A DNA stretch of 64,000 nucleotides from Methanobacterium sp. BRmetb2 (GCA_003491285.1 CP022705.1:865501-929500); one strand, 5' to 3'. Counted from the stretch's first letter, positions 17,885 through 26,557 are shown. The notes: generated from the sequence alone by a model not told the origin. Translations and numbers: made by a program.

Positions 17885-18664
17885 ATGAACAAAGATCGTT
17901 TTCATTCGAAAACTATGGCAAAAACGTACGACAAGATGTGTAACTTACTTGTACCAGGATATGATTTCATGCAGGATACACTAATAAATATCCTAAAATT
18001 TGAAAACATGGCCAAAATTGTTCTTTTAGATTTAGGTGCCGGAAGTGGTATTTTAATTGAAAAAGTATTAAAAGAATTTCCTGATTCAGTCTGCTATTAT
18101 TTAGATTTTTCTGATGATTTTATATCTGTCGCAGAGGAAAAATTGGAGAAATATGAGAATAGAGTGATCTTCATCAAGTCTGATTTTTGCAGTAACTGGG
18201 AATCAAAGATTAAAGAAAAGCCCAACGTGATTACATCCATGTCTGCAATCCATCACCTCTCTAACATGAATAAAAAGCAGTTGTACTCAAATTGCTATAA
18301 TATCCTAAAAGAAGATGGTTGGTTCTTCAATATCGACGAAATGAAAACCATACACAGAGATGCCTACGAGAAAAGTCTATATTACTGGATTTATCATGTT
18401 GAAAATCAAAAAAATCTAATTTCAAATGATGAAATGGATTTTTATTTTAAATGGATGGATCAATACGAGAATTGGAAAACCCGAAATGTGGATAATATCC
18501 ATTTACCTAAAAAGGAAGGTGATGACCTGCATGAATCATTTTTATTGCAATTAAACTGGCTTAAAGAAATTGGTTTTAAAGAAACTGATGTATTTTCAAA
18601 ACATTTCTTGTGGTGCCTGATAGGTGGAAAAAAACCTGCAACAACGTCTAATAACACCATATAG
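17885..18664 (+). CDS. SAM-dependent methyltransferase controlled by MarR
   Basis: This 259-residue class I methyltransferase has motif I VLLDLGAGSGILIEKVL (about residues 45-60), motif II CYYLDFSDDFI, and the segment VITSMSAIHHLSNMNKKQLY, typical of the group that includes the methyltransferase at 31755-32447 (same layout, VVSSLSIHHMEH). The substrate is unknown. The perfect Shine-Dalgarno AAGGAGG is 16 bases from the ATG, which is unusually far; an in-frame ATA at 17876 stands at the normal seven-base distance, so the true start may be three codons earlier. MarR-linked control suggests a stress or detoxification role. Confidence 0.86.
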   Translation: MNKDRFHSKTMAKTYDKMCNLLVPGYDFMQDTLINILKFENMAKIVLLDLGAGSGILIEKVLKEFPDSVCYYLDFSDDFISVAEEKLEKYENRVIFIKSDFCSNWESKIKEKPNVITSMSAIHHLSNMNKKQLYSNCYNILKEDGWFFNIDEMKTIHRDAYEKSLYYWIYHVENQKNLISNDEMDFYFKWMDQYENWKTRNVDNIHLPKKEGDDLHESFLLQLNWLKEIGFKETDVFSKHFLWCLIGGKKPATTSNNTI

Positions 18665-18710
18665 TCTAGGCCGGTTAAAATCATAATCCCGGTATTAACT
18701 TTTCTGATTT

Positions 18711-19346
18711 TTACTTAGATAATTTTCCAACTGCATCAACACGTTTAATGGGTTCACCATGCGCAAGGCATATCCATTCAAAATCATAATCAGCAATTTT
18801 TTCAATAGATTCTTCTAAAATAGTTTCATTCCAATTCATATGGGATTCCATGGGTTTTAACTGTCCTTTGGAATTCCTGATAAGATCTCCTGCAAACAAA
18901 ACATTTTTATAAATTAGACAAACGTGCCCCGGAGTATGTCCTGGAGTTGGAATCACCTCAACATCGTTAATTTTTTGATTTTCCGGAAAAGATGTTATAT
19001 TTTCTGGTTTTTTTACTCTCATAAAGAAGGATATGATTTTTTTAAGTCCAGGGCGGCTTTTATCACCATAAATATAGGGAATATCTTCTTTTGATGCCCA
19101 TACATGAGCCCCCGTCTCTTTTTCAAGAAAAACAAGGTTTCCAATATGATCTAAATCATGATGAGTAATTAAAATATGTTTAATCTCTTTAGCTTTAATG
19201 TTCAGAGAATTTAATTCTTTTATAATACCTTTTCCCTGCCCGGGAAGTCCGGTGTCAACCAAAATTTTTTCTTCACCCAATATTAGATAAGCACAGCTCC
19301 AGTTTTTTGTTGAATCAAAAACATATACTTCATCATTTATTTTCAA
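18711..19346 (-). CDS. Metallo-beta-lactamase-fold hydrolase
   Basis: This protein of about 211 residues has the metal-binding motif THHDLDHIGNL (HxHxDH form as H-H-D-L-D-H), the later histidine in VIPTPGHTPGHVCLIY, the aspartate in LFAGDLIRN and the C-terminal LAHGEPI. It is a glyoxalase II-like hydrolase with unknown substrate. TTG 19346 is preferred as start because GGGGAGG lies nine bases before it; this removes the overlap with the PadR gene, which ends at 19348. It forms an operon with PadR and may be its regulatory target. Confidence 0.87.
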   Translation of the reverse strand: MKINDEVYVFDSTKNWSCAYLILGEEKILVDTGLPGQGKGIIKELNSLNIKAKEIKHILITHHDLDHIGNLVFLEKETGAHVWASKEDIPYIYGDKSRPGLKKIISFFMRVKKPENITSFPENQKINDVEVIPTPGHTPGHVCLIYKNVLFAGDLIRNSKGQLKPMESHMNWNETILEESIEKIADYDFEWICLAHGEPIKRVDAVGKLSK

Positions 19347-19347
19347 A

Positions 19348-19941
19348 TTATAACGCCTCCCCACTTCTTAAATCATGAAAATTATCGTATTCTTCTAATT
19401 CTTTAATACACTCTTCGGCCCATTTAATCAAAGTTTTTAAAGTCATTTTACCCCGTTTAATAGTAAAATGCCAGAAAAGTTCTTCTTTTTTTGGAGATTC
19501 CACTGAAAATTCACTGCTACAGATACTAAAATTCTTCTCGATTTCATTCAATTTATTTAAATGATCATTTTTTTGTGAAATAAATCGTTGAAGTTGTTTT
19601 AATAATTCTTTTTTTTCCAAATTCGAACCAAAAAATATTCTAAGCATGAATGCATCTCTCTTAACGGAAGATATCTTCTCCGGGGAATCTTTCAACCACT
19701 CTAAAAACGCATCCCTACCTTCTCTGGTTATATTGTAGATCCTTTTATCTGGCCTATCTTCCTGTTTTTGAATATTAGAAGATACATACCCCTTATTTTC
19801 CAGATCAGACAGTTCCCTATAAATTTGACTAAGACTAGCAGCCCAAACCTGGGAAATAGATGTATCAAAGACTTTTTTTAAATTGTAACCCGTCATAGGG
19901 CTGTAAGTTAAAATGCCCAGCATTGCATAAGATAATGACAT
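19348..19941 (-). CDS. PadR family transcriptional regulator (AphA-like, with C-terminal domain)
   Basis: This 197-residue regulator starts MSLSYAMLGILTYSPMTGYNLKKVFD, the diagnostic PadR N-terminus. The winged helix with SLSQIYRELSDLENKGYVSSN and DRPDKRIYNITREGRDAFLEWL follows. The C-terminal half is an antiparallel coiled coil (Vir_act_alpha_C-like) that dimerises. ATG 19941 has GGAGG seven bases before it. A tandem repeat lies just upstream (19972-19999), a likely autoregulatory operator. It is co-transcribed with the MBL-fold gene. Confidence 0.88.
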   Translation of the reverse strand: MSLSYAMLGILTYSPMTGYNLKKVFDTSISQVWAASLSQIYRELSDLENKGYVSSNIQKQEDRPDKRIYNITREGRDAFLEWLKDSPEKISSVKRDAFMLRIFFGSNLEKKELLKQLQRFISQKNDHLNKLNEIEKNFSICSSEFSVESPKKEELFWHFTIKRGKMTLKTLIKWAEECIKELEEYDNFHDLRSGEAL

Positions 19942-19971
19942 CAAAATTCCTCCATATGAAAGATACTCATA

Positions 19972-19999
19972 ATATATAACTTGTTATATATAACTTGTT
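19972..19999. promoter_or_regulatory. Perfect 14-bp tandem repeat in the PadR promoter
   Basis: ATATATAACTTGTT occurs twice without a gap (19972-19985 and 19986-19999), followed by ACATATGT and a further TATATATA run to about 20025. It lies 31-58 bases before the PadR start, overlapping the expected TATA region. A PadR dimer could bind here to repress its own operon. Confidence 0.6.
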
Positions 20000-20115
20000 G
20001 TATAATATGACATATGTTATATATAAAAATAAAGATTGTGGAGTAGCATATTAAAAAGTGTAAAAATGGAAATATAACCATCATCACAACCAACCAATAA
20101 CACTGGCTCTGGGGA

Positions 20116-20712
20116 TTATATTTCTCCTAAAAGTATCTTAGCCACTTCCTCTGGCTGAGTAATCATACAGTTGTGTATGGTGTCCAATTCGAAAGTTTTC
20201 CAATTATCCTTTTTTGCCCGAGAATCAAGATCTTTACATGCTTTACTACTTATGTCAATAAATTCACTCTTTGTACATCTAATATGAGTTTTGGGAATTT
20301 TTTTAAGTGTTTCTTCATCAAAATATAAAGGTTCTGTATAAGGATCAAATGCATCAAGGCCTTGTCGTTGTGCACTGATATTATAATGTTTAAAGTAGTC
20401 AAAAAGCGAAAATCCACTTATTGGAAAAAGAGTGTCGATATATACTAATTGATAAATATCTTCAGGGATTTTATTAGCAACACCAGTAATTACCAGACCC
20501 CCGTAACTGTGACCTACCAAAATAACTTTTTTAATATCATTTTTTTCAATAAGTTCATATACTTCTAAAATATGATTGGTCAAGGTACTGGTTCTCTCAT
20601 TAGATAAATTAAGAGAATAAACTGTATGGCTCTTTTCTTTTAATAATGGCACTATTTTATTCCATACATATTTGTTAGAGCTACCACCATGTACTAAAAC
20701 GTAGTTTGACAT
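20116..20712 (-). CDS. Alpha/beta-hydrolase fold esterase (MES/HNL-like)
   Basis: This 198-residue hydrolase starts SNYVLVHGGSSNKYVWNKIVPLL, with the oxyanion HGG. It has the nucleophile elbow VGHSYGGLVITGVA (Ser near residue 72) and a C-terminal His in DTIHNCMITQPEEV. The short form with a YIDTLFP strand resembles plant methyl-esterase/hydroxynitrile-lyase-type hydrolases and their bacterial relatives. It stands alone on the minus strand between the PadR operon and a GNAT gene. The substrate is unknown. Confidence 0.85.
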   Translation of the reverse strand: MSNYVLVHGGSSNKYVWNKIVPLLKEKSHTVYSLNLSNERTSTLTNHILEVYELIEKNDIKKVILVGHSYGGLVITGVANKIPEDIYQLVYIDTLFPISGFSLFDYFKHYNISAQRQGLDAFDPYTEPLYFDEETLKKIPKTHIRCTKSEFIDISSKACKDLDSRAKKDNWKTFELDTIHNCMITQPEEVAKILLGEI

Positions 20713-20813
20713 AATATAATTCCCAAGTGATAATCATATATCTTTTGTTTATTATTGATTATATTAGATTTTTTTGGGAAATGCCCTATAACTGTCTATA
20801 TGCAAAGTTCGAA

Positions 20814-21377
20814 TTAAAGATCCCTTATCATTATGGTCCTTTGGGGATTATTATAAAAGCCATTTTTTAGATAAAATTTTTCAGCTGGAATTTTTTTATT
20901 AGTTAATAATGTTAAACGAGTATAACCTTCCTTATTGAGATATTCACTCACACAATCGAGAAGTTTAGTTCCCATCCCTTCTCCTTGCCTATCATTAGCA
21001 ACGAAAAATTCGTCAATAAAGAATTCTTTCCCCATCCACCATGATCTGCTGTGTCCCAAACATGTTCCAACAACTTTAGAAGCTTCACATATCACAAATC
21101 CGTCAAAAACAGGATTTTTAACTAGTTCATTTAAATATGTTTTTGTTTGATCTAGAGAAACCCATTCATCATACCATGGGCTTGATGAAAAGACCTGTTT
21201 AAACAGAACAGAACATTCATCCAGGTCTTTTAATGCAAATCTGCGGATATTCAATTTGTTATCAGTGAAAATTGGTTTTGAAATATTATTTTCATGATTA
21301 TGTGGAAAAAAATATTCTAAATGCTCTGAAATAGGACTGTTTGAAAAATGATCTTTAACTAATGTTTTTATAGACAT
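20814..21377 (-). CDS. GNAT family N-acetyltransferase
   Basis: This 187-residue protein has an N-terminal extension of about 45 residues followed by a GNAT domain: NIRRFALKDLDECSVLFKQVFSSSPWYDEW, the strand VVGTCLGHSRSWWMGKEFFIDEFFV, acetyl-CoA loop RQGEGMGTKLLDCVSEYL (Q-x-x-G-x-G) and LTLLTNKKIPAEKFYLKNGF. The WYDEW segment is typical of a group of aminoglycoside-type acetyltransferases, but the substrate cannot be predicted. GGGGCGGGAATAA precedes the ATG. Confidence 0.87.
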   Translation of the reverse strand: MSIKTLVKDHFSNSPISEHLEYFFPHNHENNISKPIFTDNKLNIRRFALKDLDECSVLFKQVFSSSPWYDEWVSLDQTKTYLNELVKNPVFDGFVICEASKVVGTCLGHSRSWWMGKEFFIDEFFVANDRQGEGMGTKLLDCVSEYLNKEGYTRLTLLTNKKIPAEKFYLKNGFYNNPQRTIMIRDL

Positions 21378-21449
21378 TTATTCCCGCCCCTGAAAGTAAA
21401 GTTTTATACTGTGCTTCGAATTACAGTTTAAACTTCATTTGGCAAAGAT

Positions 21450-22019
21450 TTAGGATTTACTTTCAAATATTATGAATAACTGATCCTGTAAAAAATCAAA
21501 ATTTTCTAAAGGTGAAAATCCAGCACTATCCATTGTTTCAATAAGAGTATTTTTTGATGTATAATGGCCAAATAACCCGGTGAAACTAAATTTTTTCTTT
21601 TTATAATCAATAATAGCTATCCTACCATTGTCTTTAAGAATTTTTTTGATATTTTTAAAATATTCAAGTGGTTCTGATAGATGATGGAATACATTTCTTT
21701 GAAAAAACAGATCCACACTTTTTCCAGGTAAATTTAAATTATATGGATTAGCCAGTTTAATTTCAATATTTTTTATTCCTTTTTTTTCGATATTATCAGA
21801 TATAAAATCAAGAAATTCCTTATTTATATCGATGGCATAAACTTTACCTTTTTGTCCCACTTTTTTAGAAAATTCAATGGCAAAGTATCCTCCACCAGTT
21901 CCTACATCCCCAACAACCATTCCTTTCTCTATATTAAGTTTTTCTATTATTTTTAATGGTTTATTTTTTGGTGAAGACGCTCTTCTGTTTAACATTCTTA
22001 ATTTAAACCCTGTTAACAT
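21450..22019 (-). CDS. SAM-dependent methyltransferase
   Basis: This short 189-residue class I methyltransferase has motif I GMVVGDVGTGGGYFAIEFSKKVG, motif II KVYAIDINKEFLDFI and motif IV VDLFFQRNVFHHL. The IEKLNIEKGMVVGDVGTGGG start and compact length resemble UbiE-like methyltransferases that act on small molecules in methanogens. GGAGATTATTGA precedes the ATG. It follows the decayed double-cluster protein gene on the same strand, 39 bases after its end. Confidence 0.87.
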   Translation of the reverse strand: MLTGFKLRMLNRRASSPKNKPLKIIEKLNIEKGMVVGDVGTGGGYFAIEFSKKVGQKGKVYAIDINKEFLDFISDNIEKKGIKNIEIKLANPYNLNLPGKSVDLFFQRNVFHHLSEPLEYFKNIKKILKDNGRIAIIDYKKKKFSFTGLFGHYTSKNTLIETMDSAGFSPLENFDFLQDQLFIIFESKS

Positions 22020-22058
22020 TCAATAATCTCCAATTATTTTTTTTATAGTAATTAGATA

Positions 22059-22504
22059 TTAAAAAGGCGCATTGGTGAGAACTGTGCCCCATGTTACACT
22101 TGAACTTGCTTCAGAGGCTGTCAATAACTCATTTTCTCCAATTTGTCCCAATCCTGCCATATTTGCAGCCAGTTTGTGAATATAAGAAAATCCTTCCGTG
22201 CCTATTTTTGGGACAACAAAGGCTTTGTATCCTTTATCTTGTAATAAAAATATTAAACTAGCCGTAATATTATCTAATTGACTTTCAATATCATGATAAA
22301 ATGTTTTGTTCTCCAATATTGATAAGCGTGCTGAGTCCAAATAGGGCAGAGTTATCCCTATGGAAATGGCCCACTGATATTCATTAAGTAACAAACCATA
22401 TTTTTGAACAGCGAATTTTCAACAGTAGAAAGGTCTGCAACGCCCAGATAATAATCTTCACATTCATTCTCAATGATATTTCTTACCAAATCCTCAAATT
22501 GCAC
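22059..22504 (-). pseudogene. Decayed double-[4Fe-4S] (QueG-like) protein gene
   Basis: From GTG 22504 (GGATG seven bases before it) a frame encodes an N-terminus with YYLGVADLSTVENSLF, then a one-base loss in the A-run near 22406-22410 breaks it. The next frame continues KYGLLLNEYQWAISIGITLP and on through LAANMAGLGQIGENELL to VLTNAPF, then stops. Intact relatives at 30470-31153 and 32492-33196 continue here into two [4Fe-4S] motifs; this copy has none. It therefore carries both a frameshift and a 3' truncation. Confidence 0.8.
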
Positions 22505-22596
22505 ATTATTACATCCAATTTTTTATTTAAAATTATAAAATCCCTTCAGTATTTTATAAAACACTTGGAGGCGGTTTTTTTACTTACCAAAGGGAT

Positions 22597-23166
22597 CTAT
22601 TTTTCATCATTAAGGGATTCCATTATCACTTTAATTCTATCATTCAGAGATTTTATCCTCTTTTTATGAGGAATGAGCTTTTCATTTTTGATATCTTCTA
22701 AATAAGAAAGATAATTGTCCATTTCTATTAATGCACTTTCAATGGCCAAATCCCCTCGATCAGAACTGCTTGGTCGATAATTATGTCCAAATAGTTCATA
22801 GACGGTTTCTCGTCCAGTATCTGTCAATTCATATCTTCCATCTTCTAATTTGGTTATTAGCTCTTCGGCCACCATTTTTTTCAGCATAGGATATACTGAA
22901 CCGGGTGATGGGCGTGAAGATGCATGTCTCATTGTTTTTTTAAGATGGTGGTTGTAATGTTTGTCAGCTTTATCATGATGCATCCTAGTCCGGTACATCT
23001 CTTGGTGATGTTCTTCTATAGAGTCCATTATTTCTACACCATTTTTAGGGCCGTGACTCAAAACATGGAGTATCCATATCCTTAAACCACCTAACTTGTG
23101 CAATTTATCCATCCTTTCATGAAGATTCTTCCAGTTATTCAGTGTATTTCGCCAATTATTCCACAT
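22597..23166 (-). CDS. PadR family transcriptional regulator
   Basis: This 189-residue regulator has an N-terminal helix rich in Trp and Asn, then GGLRIWILHVLSHGPKNGVEIMDSIEE, the PadR-type helix-turn-helix start. An inserted His-rich stretch (HHQEMYRTRMHHDKADKHYNHHL) precedes the recognition helix (SRPSPGSVYPMLKKMVAEELI) and wing, and a C-terminal helix dimerises. ATG 23166 is chosen: GGAG lies before it, while a TTG at 23223 has none. The His-rich insertion could bind metal. It sits just downstream of an ABC exporter it may control. Confidence 0.85.
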   Translation of the reverse strand: MWNNWRNTLNNWKNLHERMDKLHKLGGLRIWILHVLSHGPKNGVEIMDSIEEHHQEMYRTRMHHDKADKHYNHHLKKTMRHASSRPSPGSVYPMLKKMVAEELITKLEDGRYELTDTGRETVYELFGHNYRPSSSDRGDLAIESALIEMDNYLSYLEDIKNEKLIPHKKRIKSLNDRIKVIMESLNDEK

Positions 23167-23212
23167 TGGAACAAGTTCTCCTATATCGTGTGTTTGATAC
23201 AATATCGTTAAT

Positions 23213-23352
23213 TTGATATTCAAAATATTTTTAAAAATATTTTTTTAGTTATTACAAATTTATTGATAGATATTGAATATAAGAATATCGATTAATTGAT
23301 ATCGACTACTTGATATTTCAGTAAAGTATCTTATAAAGATTTCGGTTGATAT
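23213..23352. promoter_or_regulatory. Repeated TTGATAT motifs upstream of the PadR gene
   Basis: TTGATAT occurs near 23213, 23297, 23310 and 23346. ATATCGATTAATTGATAT at 23285-23302 is a near-palindrome (16 of 18 positions). This spacing of a common half-site before a regulator gene suggests operators for the PadR protein encoded downstream. Confidence 0.5.
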
Positions 23353-23445
23353 CCATCTCTGAAAAAAATAGAAACAATAATTTGTATAAATCAAGCAAAA
23401 TATTAATTAATAATATTATAAATCTTTTTTATTTCTTCAAACAGG

Positions 23446-24198
23446 TTATTGTCTTTTACTGAATAGATACGTTCCAATAATAATCATCACCACGTCAAAA
23501 GAACATATAATCAATAGATCAATATGAATTGGCATTATAGTTTGCCATCCATTTATCATAACCCCCCGAAGAGCATCCACCCCATAAGTCAGGGGGTTGA
23601 TATAAAAGGCCCATTTTATCCATGAAGGTAAATTGTTGATTGGGAATAGCGCACCACTTAAAAAAAACATTGGCATATTTACAAATGTCACAATAGTTCC
23701 AAAACTTTCCAAACTAGTTATGAGACTAGCAATTATCAATCCAATACAAGTCAAACCTACTGTAATTAATATCATTAAAGGAAGTGCTAAACTTATTGAA
23801 TACAACGTTAAAGGGACACCTATAATAATTCCCAACACAATCACGATTAATCCTTGTATAAGAGCAGCAGAACCTACCCCAAACATCTTTCCTACGAAAA
23901 TAGAAACCCTACTAATTGGTGCCACCAAAATTTCCTTCATAAAACCAAACTGCCGATCCCATATCACAGATATACCCAGAAATATAGCTGTAAAAAGAAG
24001 TGTTTGGGCAATAATACCCGGTAAAAGAAATTGCGTATAATTAAAACCAGACTTTGAAAGGGAAAGACCTAACCCCCCACCAAAAATTACGAGCCATAAT
24101 ACTGGTGAGAAAATTGAACTAATTAACCGTGCACGGTCACGAACAAAACGTTTAAGTTCACGCCGCCATAAAGCACTAATACCTCTAAATTCGCTTAT
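23446..24198 (-). CDS. ABC-2 type permease (DrrB-like) with apparent ATA start
   Basis: The coding frame runs from the end of the ATPase gene and encodes about 250 residues, the usual DrrB length. The N-terminus SEFRGISALWRRELKRFVRD and the segment SVIWDRQFGFMKEILVAPISR are typical of the family, with six membrane helices. No ATG, GTG or TTG occurs in frame before GTG 23967, which would cut off a third of the protein. An ATA at 24198 stands five bases after GGAGG and overlaps the ATPase stop as ATAA, where ATGA would be normal. I infer ATA initiation or a lost start codon. It is the membrane subunit for 24195-25184. Confidence 0.8.
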   Translation of the reverse strand: MSEFRGISALWRRELKRFVRDRARLISSIFSPVLWLVIFGGGLGLSLSKSGFNYTQFLLPGIIAQTLLFTAIFLGISVIWDRQFGFMKEILVAPISRVSIFVGKMFGVGSAALIQGLIVIVLGIIIGVPLTLYSISLALPLMILITVGLTCIGLIIASLITSLESFGTIVTFVNMPMFFLSGALFPINNLPSWIKWAFYINPLTYGVDALRGVMINGWQTIMPIHIDLLIICSFDVVMIIIGTYLFSKRQ

Positions 24199-25184
24199 TT
24201 TATCCTCCTCCTAAGTATAGCTCCCATACCTCTAAGTTCTTTACTACCACCACCATCACGAATTTTTTTACCTGTAAAATGCATGAAAACATCATTTAAA
24301 TCAGGTTCTCTTATGGAAATATTGTTGATATACACACCAACTGAAACTGCCAACTCAACGATACGTGCCAAGGTAGTATGGGCATTTTTAACACATAAAT
24401 TAAGTTCATTCTCTGTTTTAAGGATGTTATCAGCAAGTTTAGCGTCTTCAATCTTATTAGATAAAAGATCATTATCACTGGACTCGATAATGATAGTCTC
24501 GCCACCCAATTCATCCTTAAGTGTTTTAGGTGTGTCCAAGGCAATGATCTTGCTTTGATCAATAATGGCTATTCTATCACAGAGTTTATCTGCTTCTTCC
24601 ATGTAATGGGTGGTAAGAATTATAGTTATATTCTCCTGTTCTTTTAAATCTTTTATATAATTCCAGATATACTCTCGACTTTGTGGATCCAACCCGATAG
24701 TAGGTTCATCCAAGAATAACACTTTAGGATAATGAATCAAACTCCTCGCTATCTCCAATCGCCTCCTCATACCCCCAGAATAAGTGTTAACATAATTTGA
24801 AGAGCGATCTTCTAATTCAACTAATTGCAGTACCTCCTCTATTCTGGAGTGCATCACATCCCGGGGTACATCATACAGATCAGCGTGCATTTCCATGTTT
24901 TCCATGCCTGTAAGTCTATCATCAATACTCGGATCCTGGAAGACTATGCCTATCGAACGCCGCACCTTTGATGCTTCTTTCAAGATATCATAGCCTTCCA
25001 CCAGGGCTGTGCCAGATGAAGGCTTTAAAATAGTACATAACATGGAGATGAATGTACTTTTACCAGCACCATTTGGACCTAGTAATCCAAATATTTCACC
25101 CTGATCTACTTCTAAATTTACTTTATTCACTGCTGTGAGGCTTCCGAACTTTTTTGTCAAATTTTTAGTCTCTATCGCTTTCAT
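24195..25184 (-). CDS. ABC transporter ATP-binding protein (DrrA-like)
   Basis: This 329-residue ATPase has Walker A GPNGAGKSTF, signature YSGGMRRRLEIARSLI, Walker B VLFLDEPTIGLDPQ and the switch His in LTTHYMEEAD. The C-terminal 100 residues are the DrrA-type regulatory domain ending in REPDLNDVFMHFTGKKIRD. ATG 25184 follows GGAGAG by four bases. The TAA stop overlaps the proposed start of the permease. The exporter type in other organisms handles drugs or lipids; here the substrate is unknown. The PadR gene downstream is a plausible regulator. Confidence 0.93.
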   Translation of the reverse strand: MKAIETKNLTKKFGSLTAVNKVNLEVDQGEIFGLLGPNGAGKSTFISMLCTILKPSSGTALVEGYDILKEASKVRRSIGIVFQDPSIDDRLTGMENMEMHADLYDVPRDVMHSRIEEVLQLVELEDRSSNYVNTYSGGMRRRLEIARSLIHYPKVLFLDEPTIGLDPQSREYIWNYIKDLKEQENITIILTTHYMEEADKLCDRIAIIDQSKIIALDTPKTLKDELGGETIIIESSDNDLLSNKIEDAKLADNILKTENELNLCVKNAHTTLARIVELAVSVGVYINNISIREPDLNDVFMHFTGKKIRDGGGSKELRGMGAILRRRIK

Positions 25185-25364
25185 TTGACTCTCCAACAAA
25201 TATAAAAATAATTTACTTTTTTTAGAAGATGTTTCTAAAGCTTTTTTTAAAATTTAACTTCTTTTGTATGTTTTATTGCCAATTATTTCCCATTCAAATA
25301 TTTTATATTTATTAACAATATTATATCTCCCGAATTGAAAATATTTATATAAATTTTTAAAAAT

Positions 25365-25967
25365 TTAAATTAAAAACTGCATATTCAAAGCCCCTTTCTC
25401 TCCACCAATCCAAGGAATAGCATTTTTATTAAAAACTTTGAAACCCATCCTTTTATAGAGCCTATAAGCACCTTTATTATCTAAATCCACATCCAGAACT
25501 GCCCTTTTAAATCCATGCTTTCTTGCAATTTCTATGGCATTTTTCAAAATAAATGTACCAATACCTTTTCCACGAGCCTCTTCATCAACTGCCACGCAAG
25601 CTAAATAAAAATCTTCTTCATTTAAATCTGCCAGAAAATGGCTGTCCCACCATTCCATGATAGTAAATTTTAGTACATCCCATAAATTGAGATTTTCTCG
25701 TAAAACCTTAAATTCATCCATTTTTTTAGCTTCATCACCACAAGAATAAACCAAAACACCTTGAACTTCTTTATTATTATCAATAACCACCATGATTCTC
25801 TCAAAACTTAACCCATTATTTCCAGCTCGGACTAATTTTTCAATTTTTTTGGCAGCATTTTCCTTATCCCTAAAGAAAAAATCGAAAAGATCAGTATCTG
25901 TTTCATAAATCAATTCAGATACTTTTAGAGTGTCATGCCTCATCAAGTTAAGTTTTTGAATTTCCAT
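25365..25967 (-). CDS. GNAT family N-acetyltransferase
   Basis: This 200-residue acetyltransferase has a domain with IMVVIDNNKEVQGVLVYSCG, the strand and acetyl-CoA loop FYLACVAVDEEARGKGIGTFIL (R-G-K-G-I-G) and VLDVDLDNKGAYRLYKRMGFKVFNKN. This is a complete GNAT fold. N-terminal IQKLNLMRHDTLKVSELIYETD is shared with methanogen homologues of unknown substrate. It is transcribed alone, divergent from 26045. Confidence 0.87.
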   Translation of the reverse strand: MEIQKLNLMRHDTLKVSELIYETDTDLFDFFFRDKENAAKKIEKLVRAGNNGLSFERIMVVIDNNKEVQGVLVYSCGDEAKKMDEFKVLRENLNLWDVLKFTIMEWWDSHFLADLNEEDFYLACVAVDEEARGKGIGTFILKNAIEIARKHGFKRAVLDVDLDNKGAYRLYKRMGFKVFNKNAIPWIGGEKGALNMQFLI

Positions 25968-26044
25968 ATGAGTTCATCTCACTCTTTAGTATTATATTAT
26001 ATGTATGTAAAAAATATTATAAGAGATGTTAATCTGGTGATCTA

Positions 26045-26548
26045 ATGGAAAATAGTTGTTATGAGAACTATCCTCTCAAAATGGTGCTTTTATCCAATTT
26101 ACTCTCTTTATCTATATATATTATTGGTGCTTACATCCTCTTTAATCTCGCAATTATATTCGGGATATTATATCTTATTTATTGCCTTTTCTTGGAAATT
26201 AGACTATTGAGAAAGAGTTGTATAGATTGTTATTATTATGGAAAAACTTGTGGTTTTGGTAAAGGCCGTTTGAGTTCCCTATTTTTTAAAAAAGGCGATA
26301 ATTCCAAATTTCCCCAACAGGAAATAAGTTGGAAGGACATGATCCCAGATTTAATGATTTTTATTTTCCCCTTAGTAGGAGGAGTAATCATTTTGATTTC
26401 AAAGTTCTCTTGGATTATTTTATTATTGATTCTAATATTATTGATTTTATCTTCAATAGGTAATGCTATTATAAGAGGTGTTTTTACCTGTAAATATTGT
26501 AAACAACATAAATTAGGTTGTCCAGCTGAAAGACTATTTAATAAATAG
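26045..26548 (+). CDS. Membrane protein with cysteine motifs, unknown function
   Basis: This 167-residue protein has four hydrophobic helices in two pairs (about residues 15-50 and 98-140). Between them is a cytosolic or external loop with CIDCYYYGKTCGFGKGRLSSLFF, and after the last pair CKYCKQHKLGCPAERLF. The six cysteines and the two CxxC motifs suggest metal binding or disulphides. I do not know a named family; the pattern seems confined to methanogens. GGTGATCTA precedes the ATG. The next gene starts ten bases later. Confidence 0.75.
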   Translation: MENSCYENYPLKMVLLSNLLSLSIYIIGAYILFNLAIIFGILYLIYCLFLEIRLLRKSCIDCYYYGKTCGFGKGRLSSLFFKKGDNSKFPQQEISWKDMIPDLMIFIFPLVGGVIILISKFSWIILLLILILLILSSIGNAIIRGVFTCKYCKQHKLGCPAERLFNK

Positions 26549-26557
26549 AGGGATTTT

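Noticed and set aside
24311..24562. 83-codon frame inside the DrrA-type ATPase gene
   Set aside because: It lies wholly inside the ATPase C-terminal domain in another frame on the same strand and has no signals of its own.
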